Positions 14,146 to 19,716 of a DNA stretch of 19,716 nucleotides are shown piece by piece (position 1 is the first letter of the stretch; each line of letters opens with the position of its first letter). The notes under the pieces are model-generated. The model was not told the DNA's origin. It ran no database searches and saw only the letters and a list, made by a program, of their open reading frames with translations. The stretch spans positions 1-19,716 of the forward strand of contig CAMLFV010000016.1 of the NCBI GenBank assembly GCA_946479395.1, read 5' to 3'. The DNA is from an uncultured Flavobacterium sp. GTDB taxonomy: Bacteria > Bacteroidota > Bacteroidia > Flavobacteriales > Flavobacteriaceae. A program made the translations under genes and the position numbers.

Positions 14146-16779
14146 TTATTTTACAAAGTTTACAGCGTTAGCAATAGCTTCTGCCATACCTTCAGGATTT
14201 TTACCGCCGGCTGTAGCAAAGAACGCTTGTCCACCACCACCACCTTGGATGTGTTTTCCTAATTCGCGAACTATTTGTCCGGCGTTTAATCCTTTGCTTT
14301 CCACAATTTCTTTTGAAACATAAGCGGTCAACATAGGTTTACCATCCGTAACTGTTCCTAATAAAATAAAGAAATTCGTTCCTGTTCCACCAATTTCGTA
14401 CGCTAAATCTTTAGCTCCTGTAGCATCTAAATCTACTTGTTTTGCTAAAAATTGTATACCATTAATTTCTTGAACCTCTGCCAACAAATCACCTTTTAAG
14501 CTTTTTGCTTTTTCTTTTAATAACTGCTCAATTTGCTTTTTCAATTTCGCGTTTTCGTCTTGTAACGAATGAACAGCTTTTAAAGTATCTTGTGGATTTT
14601 TAAGCGTTTCTTTAATTTCTTTTAAAGTAGATTCTTGGTTTTGGAAAAATGCACGAACCGCATCGCCTGTAATCGCCTCAATACGACGAATACCTGCAGC
14701 TACAGCACTTTCTGATACAATTTTAAACGACCAAATTTCTGCTGTATTTTGTACATGAATACCTCCACACAATTCCATAGAATCACCAAACTTAATTGCA
14801 CGAACAGTATCTCCGTATTTTTCGCCAAACAACGCCATTACACCTTCTTCAATCGCTTGTTTAAACGGAATTTCTCTACGTTCGATTAATGGCAATTGTT
14901 CCTGAATACGTGCGTTTACAAAAGTTTCAATTTGTTGTAATTCTTCATCGGTAACCTTTGCGAAATGAGAAAAATCGAAACGTAAATAATTCGGTGAAAC
15001 CAACGATCCTTTTTGTTCTACATGCGTGCCTAAAATGGTTCGTAACGCTTGATGTAACAAGTGGGTTGCCGAGTGGTTTTTAGATGATTTTCCGCGTAAA
15101 TCGGTATTTACTTTTGCTACGAAAACCGCTTGTAAATTCTCTGGCAACTGTTTTGTAAAATGCAAAATAAGGTTGTTTTCTTTTTTAGTATCAATGATTT
15201 CAATGGTTTCATTTGCTGATACCAAAACACCTTTATCTCCAACCTGACCACCACCTTCGGCATAAAACGGCGTATGATCTAAAACAATCTGATATAACGT
15301 ACCATCTTTTTTAGATTCTACTTTACGAATACGCGTGATTTTTACTTCGTTTTCAACCTTATCGTAGCCTTCAAAAGTTTCCACGTTGCCTTCGATCAAC
15401 ACATTCCAATCGTCTTTAGAAATTTCAGACGCTGCACGTGAACGATCTTTTTGAGCTTTCATAGCAGCATCGAAACCAGCTTCGTCTAAATCATATCCTT
15501 TCTCGCGTAAAATCAATGCTGTTAAATCAATCGGGAAACCAAAAGTATCATACAATTCAAATGCTTTTGCGCCTTCAACAATTTTGCCTTCTGTTTTCTC
15601 AATCACAGAATCCAACAAATGTAAACCTTGATCTAAGGTTCTTAAGAAAGATGCTTCTTCTTCTTTAATTACGTTTTTAACCAATTCTTTTTGTGAAACG
15701 ATTTCTGGGAAGAATGCCCCCATTTGAGCTGATAATACATCGACCAACTGATAAATAAATGGTTCTTTTGTTCCTAAAAACGTAAAGCCGTAACGAATGG
15801 CGCGACGTAAAATACGACGTATAACATATCCAGCTCCATTATTCGATGGCAACTGACCATCGGCAATAGCGAAAGCCACCGCACGCACGTGATCTACAAT
15901 TACACGAATGGCAATATTGGTTTTCTCCTCGACTTCGCTCGGAGTGACAGTATTTGGTAAATATTTAGTACCAGTAATTTCTTCCACCTTTGCAATAAGC
16001 GGCGTAAAAACATCGGTATCGTAATTTGATGTAACATTTTGCATAGCCATACACAAACGTTCAAAACCCATTCCGGTATCAACGTGTTTTGCAGGTAATT
16101 TTTCTAAAGATCCATCGGCTTTACGGTTGAATTCCATAAATACGTTGTTCCAGATTTCAACCACTTGCGGATGATCTGCGTTTACCAAAGATCGACCAGA
16201 AACTTCATTTCTTTCAGCATCCGGACGTAAATCAACATGAATTTCAGAACACGGTCCGCATGGTCCTTGATCGCCCATTTCCCAGAAATTATCTTTTTTG
16301 TTTCCAAGAATAATTCGGTCTTCGGCAACATATTGTTTCCATAAATCCCAAGCTTCCTGATCAAACGGAACATTCTCTGCATCGTTTCCTTCGAAAACCG
16401 ACACATACAAACGATCTTTATCAATCTTTAATTCTTCGGTTAAAAATTCCCACGCCCAAGCAATTGCTTCTTTTTTAAAATAATCGCCAAAAGACCAGTT
16501 ACCCAACATTTCGAACATGGTGTGGTGATAGGTATCAAAACCTACATCTTCTAAGTCGTTATGTTTACCAGAAACACGAAGACACTTTTGTGTATCGGCA
16601 ATACGGTTGCTTTTTGGTGTGGCGTTTCCTAAAAAATATTCTTTAAACTGCGCCATTCCCGAGTTGTTAAACATTAGGGTTGGATCGTCTTTTAAAACAA
16701 TTGGTGCCGACGGAACAATTAAATGTCCTTTGCTTTCAAAAAAATCAAGAAATTTTTTTCTGATATCTTGTGATTTCAT
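14146..16779 (-). CDS. alaS: Alanyl-tRNA synthetase
   Basis: Charges tRNA-Ala and hydrolyses Ser/Gly-tRNA-Ala. Seen: the class II catalytic core with [20 protein letters not shown] (22-41), [20 protein letters not shown] (85-104) and DTGMGFERL (234-242); the editing domain with zinc ligands His569/His573 (HSATH) and Cys671/His675 (CGGIH); a coiled coil (about 735-765); and the glycine-rich C-terminal domain with [18 protein letters not shown] (about 843-860). The length of 877 is normal, so the gene is intact. Odd: residues 277-285 (TVTPSEVEE) are encoded by a 26-bp repeat that also occurs outside the gene. It sits in a variable loop before the conserved [16 protein letters not shown]. The start ATG precedes the conserved [23 protein letters not shown] -7 box is upstream. 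Confidence 0.98.
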   Translation of the reverse strand: MKSQDIRKKFLDFFESKGHLIVPSAPIVLKDDPTLMFNNSGMAQFKEYFLGNATPKSNRIADTQKCLRVSGKHNDLEDVGFDTYHHTMFEMLGNWSFGDYFKKEAIAWAWEFLTEELKIDKDRLYVSVFEGNDAENVPFDQEAWDLWKQYVAEDRIILGNKKDNFWEMGDQGPCGPCSEIHVDLRPDAERNEVSGRSLVNADHPQVVEIWNNVFMEFNRKADGSLEKLPAKHVDTGMGFERLCMAMQNVTSNYDTDVFTPLIAKVEEITGTKYLPNTVTPSEVEEKTNIAIRVIVDHVRAVAFAIADGQLPSNNGAGYVIRRILRRAIRYGFTFLGTKEPFIYQLVDVLSAQMGAFFPEIVSQKELVKNVIKEEEASFLRTLDQGLHLLDSVIEKTEGKIVEGAKAFELYDTFGFPIDLTALILREKGYDLDEAGFDAAMKAQKDRSRAASEISKDDWNVLIEGNVETFEGYDKVENEVKITRIRKVESKKDGTLYQIVLDHTPFYAEGGGQVGDKGVLVSANETIEIIDTKKENNLILHFTKQLPENLQAVFVAKVNTDLRGKSSKNHSATHLLHQALRTILGTHVEQKGSLVSPNYLRFDFSHFAKVTDEELQQIETFVNARIQEQLPLIERREIPFKQAIEEGVMALFGEKYGDTVRAIKFGDSMELCGGIHVQNTAEIWSFKIVSESAVAAGIRRIEAITGDAVRAFFQNQESTLKEIKETLKNPQDTLKAVHSLQDENAKLKKQIEQLLKEKAKSLKGDLLAEVQEINGIQFLAKQVDLDATGAKDLAYEIGGTGTNFFILLGTVTDGKPMLTAYVSKEIVESKGLNAGQIVRELGKHIQGGGGGQAFFATAGGKNPEGMAEAIANAVNFVK
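15925..15950. repeat. 26-bp hairpin repeat, copy 2 (inside alaS, in frame)
   Basis: It begins CTCCTCGACTTCGCTCGGAG and continues GTGACAG. It has 23 of 26 positions in common with copy 1 and the same orientation. The end pairs change from CTTC/GAAG to CTCC/GGAG, so pairing is kept. It supplies alaS residues 277-285 without disturbing the frame. Confidence 0.65.
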
Positions 16780-16804
16780 TCGATATATTAAATTATGAAT
16801 CGTT

Positions 16805-16812
16805 CAAAACTA
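16805..16812 (-). promoter_or_regulatory. -7 box of alaS with adjacent inverted repeat
   Basis: TAGTTTTG on the minus strand matches TAnnTTTG, 25 bases before the alaS start. Directly upstream, ACACTTT (16813-16819) and AAAGTGT (16823-16829) form a 7-base inverted repeat that would lie between the -7 and -33 sites. No TTTG is seen at the -33 distance. Confidence 0.45.
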
Positions 16813-16946
16813 ACACTTTAAAAAAGTGTACATAAGTTGCAAAAATAGTGTTTTTTAAAAGATTTTTTGTTGTTCGCAGGAACTTTTTGCCAATGCGTAA
16901 ACTTATTAGAAAAATTGTATATTAGCATAAGCAAAATTTGAAGATA

Positions 16947-17276
16947 ATGCAGATTGACTTACCCGAAAAAAGATATTACAGCATAGGTGAAATTGCGAAA
17001 GCGTTTGACGTAAATGCTTCGTTGATACGTTTTTGGGAAAAGGAATTTGATATTTTGAAGCCTAAAAAAAACGCAAAAGGCAACAGAATGTTTACGCCTG
17101 AAGATTTAAAAAACCTTAAAACGATTTATCATTTGGTAAAAGAAAAGGGATTTACATTAGACGGTGCAAAAGATTTTTTAAAGAACAACAAGAAAAATCC
17201 GCTTAATACAATTGAAATTATCGAAAAATTAGAGCTTATCAAAAAACAACTAATTATTATTAAAAACGAAATCTAA
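16947..17276 (+). CDS. MerR-family transcriptional regulator
   Basis: 109 residues. The N-terminal winged HTH (about 9-75) reads YYSIGEIAKAFDVNASLIRFWEKEFDIL, then KPKKNAKGNRMFTPEDL and a helix with LKTIYHLVKEKGFTLDGAKDFL. The GNRMFTPEDL wing is typical of MerR proteins. The C-terminal helix (about 85-109) is a short dimerisation coiled coil. No metal-binding cysteines are present, so the effector is unknown. The ATG at 16947 is preferred over a TTG at 16938. First gene of a four-gene run, 12 bases before the LemA gene. MerR-like regulators of this kind are also common as single genes in Flavobacteria, so control of this operon is only an inference. Confidence 0.88.
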   Translation: MQIDLPEKRYYSIGEIAKAFDVNASLIRFWEKEFDILKPKKNAKGNRMFTPEDLKNLKTIYHLVKEKGFTLDGAKDFLKNNKKNPLNTIEIIEKLELIKKQLIIIKNEI

Positions 17277-17288
17277 TTTAAAAAATTT

Positions 17289-17885
17289 ATGAAAAAATTT
17301 CTTCCTCTTATCATTATCGCAGTAGTAGCTATTGGTATTTATGCTTGGGTAAAAGGTATTAACAACACAGCAGTAACTTTAAATGAAAATATAAAAGAAA
17401 GCTGGGGAAATGTTGAAACTGCTTACGAAAGAAGAAACTCTTTAATCGGTAATTTGGTTAACACAGTAAAAGGTGCTGCCGATTTTGAAAAGTCAACATT
17501 AGAGGCTGTTATCAGCGCGCGTTCAAAAGCAACACAAACTACGGTTGATGCCTCAAACGTTACTCCTGAACAATTAGCTGCATTCAGTCAGGCACAAAGC
17601 GGTGTAAACAGTGCATTATCACGTTTATTGGTAACTGTAGAAAAATATCCTGATTTAAAGGCAAACCAAAACTTCATTAAATTACAAGATGAATTGGTAA
17701 GTACCGAAAATCAAATCTTAACAGCTCGTACCCGTTTTAACGAAACCGTTAAACCATACAACAACCACATAAAAGTATTCCCTAACAGCTTATTAGCGGG
17801 TATTTTAGGATTTACAGAAAAAGGATATTTCAAAGCTTCTGAAGGTGCAGAAAAAGCTCCGGAAGTAAATTTTGATTTCAAATAA
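17289..17885 (+). CDS. LemA family protein
   Basis: 198 residues. A single N-terminal membrane helix (about 4-21, FLPLIIIAVVAIGIYAW) is followed by the LemA helical bundle: NIKESWGNVETAYERRNSLIGNLVNTVKG, ALSRLLVTVEKYPDLKANQNFIKLQDEL, TENQILTARTRFNETVKPYN and the late FPNSLLAGILGF. These are the standard blocks of the family. The bulk should lie outside the cytoplasmic membrane. The biochemical role of LemA is unresolved. Neighbourhood with TPM-domain proteins is conserved in many bacteria, and here the next gene starts 1 base after the stop. Confidence 0.96.
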   Translation: MKKFLPLIIIAVVAIGIYAWVKGINNTAVTLNENIKESWGNVETAYERRNSLIGNLVNTVKGAADFEKSTLEAVISARSKATQTTVDASNVTPEQLAAFSQAQSGVNSALSRLLVTVEKYPDLKANQNFIKLQDELVSTENQILTARTRFNETVKPYNNHIKVFPNSLLAGILGFTEKGYFKASEGAEKAPEVNFDFK

Positions 17886-17886
17886 A

Positions 17887-18327
17887 ATGTCGATAACAGA
17901 AGATTTTTTAAGCAGCAGCGAAGAGCAGGAAATTGTAGCAGCTATTGTAAAAGCCGAAAAAGAAACATCGGGAGAAATACGCGTGCACATTGAAGAACAT
18001 TCTGATTTGCCTGTATTAGAACGTGCCCAAGAAGTTTTTAAAATGTTAGATATGCATAAAACAAGCGCCCGCAACGGCGTTTTGTTTTATATAGGCGTTA
18101 AAGACCGACATTTTGCAATTATTGGCGATGATGGAATTGATGCCGTTGTACCTTACGATTTCTGGGAAAATACCAAGAAAACGGTTATTGACCATTTTAA
18201 GGCAAATAACTTTAAACAAGGCATAATTGCAGGCATTCTACAAAGCGGCAAACAATTAAAACATTTCTTTCCGTACAATGGTAAAGACGATGTAAACGAA
18301 TTACCAAACGAAATTTCAAGAGGTTAA
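17887..18327 (+). CDS. TPM-domain protein, short soluble form
   Basis: 146 residues. The TPM fold covers most of the chain: FLSSSEEQEIVAAIVKAEKETSGEIRVHIE, then ARNGVLFYIGVKDRHFAIIGDDGIDAVVP and a helical end with FKQGIIAGILQSGKQLKHFFP. TPM domains (named for TLP18.3, Psb32, MOLO-1) include a plant thylakoid phosphatase. No signal peptide or membrane segment is seen, unlike the next gene, so this copy may act at the cytoplasmic side. The ATG at 17887 lies 1 base after the LemA stop; an upstream TTG at 17872 is not needed. The stop overlaps the next start by one base (TAATG), so translation is probably coupled. Confidence 0.9.
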   Translation: MSITEDFLSSSEEQEIVAAIVKAEKETSGEIRVHIEEHSDLPVLERAQEVFKMLDMHKTSARNGVLFYIGVKDRHFAIIGDDGIDAVVPYDFWENTKKTVIDHFKANNFKQGIIAGILQSGKQLKHFFPYNGKDDVNELPNEISRG

Positions 18328-19124
18328 TGAATCCATTCAAAAAAATAACCACTCTATTTTTATTGCTTTTTCCGTTGCTGGTTCTGGCGCAATTCAACAT
18401 TCCGGAAAAGCCATCAAAAGCAAGCGAACAAACCAGCGTTTTTGACTACGCCAATTTACTATCAGCAAGCGAAAAACAACAGTTAGAACAAAAACTAATT
18501 ACTTATGCCGATACCACATCAACCCAAATTGTAGTAGCCATTATTCCCAGTTTACAAGGCGAATACGAAGGCGAATTAGCTCCGAAATGGGCGCACAAAT
18601 GGGGAATTGGTCAGGCAGATAAAGACAACGGTGTTTTTATTTTGTTAGCTGAAAAAGAAAAAAAGTTATGGATTGCTCCAGGTTACGGATTAGAGCATTT
18701 GTTAACAGCCGGAATTAATGGAGAAATCATTCGAAATTTCATTATTCCCGAATTTAAAAAAGGCGATTATTATGCCGGATTAGATATTGGAACCACCAAA
18801 TTAATGGATCTTTTTTCGGGAACTTATAAAGGAACCCGACAAGAAAACAGAGAAGGCGGTGGTGGTATTCCGGGCTTTTTTATTGTATTAATTGTAATCA
18901 TCGTACTTGTAATAGCAAGTAAAATGGGAGGTGGTAAAGGAAACAACGGCGGCAGACGGGGTGGTCCCGACTTAATGGATATTATTATTTTAAGCAGTTT
19001 AGGTCGTGGCGGCGGCAGAGGCGGCTTTGGCGGTTCTTCAGGAGGTGGTGGCTTCGGTGGAGGATTTGGAGGCGGCTTCGGCGGTGGAGGTTTCTCTGGC
19101 GGCGGTGCCGGCGGAAGTTGGTAA
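18327..19124 (+). CDS. TPM-domain protein with signal peptide, membrane helix and glycine-rich tail (YgcG-like)
   Basis: 265 residues. Signal peptide (1-22, ending VLAQ); TPM domain (about 36-165) with VFDYANLLSASEKQQLEQKL, TQIVVAIIPSLQGE, DNGVFILLAEKEKKLWIAPG and GYGLEHLLTAGINGEIIRN; a membrane helix (about 181-198, GFFIVLIVIIVLVIAS); and a glycine-rich C-terminus (about 201-265) rich in GGFGGG and ending AGGSW. Such tails are typical of YgcG-like TPM proteins and would extend into the cytoplasm if the TPM domain is periplasmic. Last gene of the MerR-LemA-TPM-TPM run, overlapping the previous stop by one base and followed by a strong terminator. The two TPM proteins and LemA probably act together at the cell envelope; the process is not known. 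Confidence 0.93.
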   Translation: MNPFKKITTLFLLLFPLLVLAQFNIPEKPSKASEQTSVFDYANLLSASEKQQLEQKLITYADTTSTQIVVAIIPSLQGEYEGELAPKWAHKWGIGQADKDNGVFILLAEKEKKLWIAPGYGLEHLLTAGINGEIIRNFIIPEFKKGDYYAGLDIGTTKLMDLFSGTYKGTRQENREGGGGIPGFFIVLIVIIVLVIASKMGGGKGNNGGRRGGPDLMDIIILSSLGRGGGRGGFGGSSGGGGFGGGFGGGFGGGGFSGGGAGGSW

Positions 19125-19140
19125 GATCATTCAAAATATT

Positions 19141-19168
19141 AAAAGCAGTTCGTTTGAACTGCTTTTTT
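19141..19168 (+). terminator. Terminator of the MerR-LemA-TPM operon
   Basis: Perfect 11-base arms AAAAGCAGTTC (19141-19151) and GAACTGCTTTT (19156-19166), a GTTT loop, and continuing T residues. It lies 16 bases after the last stop codon. Confidence 0.88.
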
Positions 19169-19193
19169 GTTTTTATTATTATAGAAGAATTTT

Positions 19194-19241
19194 GACTAAA
19201 GTCTCATTATGCGCAATTCATACCATCGGGCTGAAGCCCGA
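19194..19241. repeat. Two-hairpin REP-like element
   Basis: Two short palindromes with 2-base centres lie 22 bases apart: GACT-AA-AGTC (19194-19203) and TCGGGCT-GA-AGCCCGA (19226-19241). The second is GC-rich in an AT-rich spacer. The shared CTRAAG core in both resembles dispersed REP elements of Flavobacteriia. Confidence 0.5.
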
Positions 19242-19305
19242 CGCAATTGAGAATTTTTCAATACAAATTCATCGCCAAACAAATCCTTACCATACTTTAT
19301 TGAAA

Positions 19306-19360
19306 CAAAAAAGCCTCAGATTTCTCTGAAGCTTTTCTAGTAGTCAGCTAAAGCGGAGAC
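19306..19360. repeat. 55-bp direct repeat, copy 1 (downstream of the GIY-YIG gene)
   Basis: Identical over 55 bases to 19662-19716. It includes a hairpin (AAAAGC.TCAGA pairing with TCTGA.GCTTTT, 19309-19336) that works as a minus-strand terminator, then CTAGTAGTCAGCTAAAGCGG and GAGAC. The copy distance is 356 bases. Confidence 0.85.
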
Positions 19361-19371
19361 TCGAACCAGTG

Positions 19372-19385
19372 TCCGCCGCGGCGGA
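19372..19385. repeat. GC-rich 14-bp palindrome
   Basis: TCCGCCGCGGCGGA is a perfect palindrome, all but its ends G or C, inside AT-rich DNA. It lies between direct repeat copy 1 and the GIY-YIG stop codon. Confidence 0.6.
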
Positions 19386-19397
19386 TAAGAGCCCAAC

Positions 19398-19649
19398 CTA
19401 TTCAGCTATCAACTGCTTAATCAATTCGCGTCCTTTACCCGTTTTATAGAATTTTTCCATTTGCATAGCTTCTTGCTTCGATGAAAAAAATTGAACATCA
19501 ATAACCATCCACGGTCGATATTTTATGGTATAACCTTTCGTTCCCAAAACATTATGCGATTTCATACGCTCAATTAAATTGCTCGTATAACCAACATACG
19601 TTTTACCATAATTCTTTGAATATAAAATATAAACTACAAATTCTTCCAT
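19398..19649 (-). CDS. GIY-YIG nuclease family protein
   Basis: 83 residues, MEEFVVYILYSKNYGKTYVG followed by YTSNLIERMKSHN. The VYIL...YVGYT strands are the GIY-YIG motif. Arg27 or nearby (ERMKSHN), KGYTIKYRPW and the helix with SKQEAMQMEKFYKTGKGREL (with Glu65 at the metal-ligand position) complete the UPF0213/YhbQ-like domain. Members are predicted single-domain endonucleases of unclear role. The ATG at 19649 is chosen; an upstream TTG at 19664 lies inside the direct repeat. The frame ends at TAG (19398). Without that stop the next codons would read VGLLSAAADTGSSLRFS, a tail type seen in related genes. The gene lies between two 55-bp direct repeats. Confidence 0.9.
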   Translation of the reverse strand: MEEFVVYILYSKNYGKTYVGYTSNLIERMKSHNVLGTKGYTIKYRPWMVIDVQFFSSKQEAMQMEKFYKTGKGRELIKQLIAE

Positions 19650-19661
19650 ATTAATAAAAAT

Positions 19662-19716
19662 CAAAAAAGCCTCAGATTTCTCTGAAGCTTTTCTAGTAGT
19701 CAGCTAAAGCGGAGAC
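19662..19716. repeat. 55-bp direct repeat, copy 2 (upstream of the GIY-YIG gene, cut by the window end)
   Basis: Identical to 19306-19360 and reaching the last base of the window, so the true repeat may be longer. On the minus strand it would be the end of a preceding unit, which suggests another GIY-YIG gene beyond the window. Confidence 0.85.

Noticed and set aside
19338..19400. A tRNA gene on the minus strand, suggested by GGTTCGAGTCTCCGC
   Set aside because: The T-stem does not pair, and no 5' acceptor strand or anticodon arm can be placed. At most it is a tRNA-like fragment.
19650..19664. TTG start for the GIY-YIG protein
   Set aside because: It lies at the edge of the direct repeat and adds residues not part of the domain. 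The ATG at 19649 starts right before the conserved strand.

Overview
The window looks like a chromosomal segment of a member of the Flavobacteriaceae (Bacteroidota, Flavobacterium/Myroides-like). The DNA is AT-rich. Promoters fit the Bacteroidota pattern TTTG-N19-TAnnTTTG, and clear Shine-Dalgarno sequences are scarce. Typical families of the group are present: a SusC/RagA receptor, a type IX secretion-sorted subtilase, GSCFA and DUF4230 proteins, and a lysyl-tRNA synthetase with a C-terminal extension. The genus cannot be fixed from this sequence.

Layout. 1-3779 (minus strand): the first half of a SusC-type receptor that hits a stop codon at 24, then a secreted S8 protease with a C-terminal sorting domain. 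3780-7190: housekeeping genes rnhB (+), lipB and a 54-residue Pmp3-like membrane protein (-), and lysS (+), bounded by strong hairpin terminators. 7241-9752: an accessory pair, a 525-residue protein of no named family (-) divergent from a small XRE regulator (+). The large protein reads as a tandem duplication of a nucleotidyltransferase-HEPN-like unit. 9773-11361: a lipoprotein with a repetitive tail and a TPR protein (both -). 11362-11803: no protein gene, but a repeat element with inverted ends and a compact transcription unit that looks like a structured small RNA with its own promoter and terminator. 11804-13380: a GSCFA-DUF4230 operon (-). 13381-13666: nested inverted repeats. 13667-16779: an ABM-domain protein and alaS (-). 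alaS carries an in-frame copy of a 26-bp hairpin repeat that also lies just downstream of the gene. 16947-19166: a tight operon of MerR-like regulator, LemA protein and two TPM-domain proteins (+). 19190-19716: a two-hairpin REP-like element and a GIY-YIG gene between two identical 55-bp direct repeats, the second cut by the window end.

How the parts relate. Most protein genes are core metabolism and translation (rnhB, lipB, lysS, alaS) or envelope functions (SusC, protease, lipoprotein, LemA/TPM). The less explained material lies between them: the small RNA locus at about 11620-11818, the duplicated NTase/HEPN-like protein, the repeat family that has entered the alaS coding sequence, and the GIY-YIG repeat unit. 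No rRNA, complete tRNA, CRISPR array or insertion-sequence transposase was seen.
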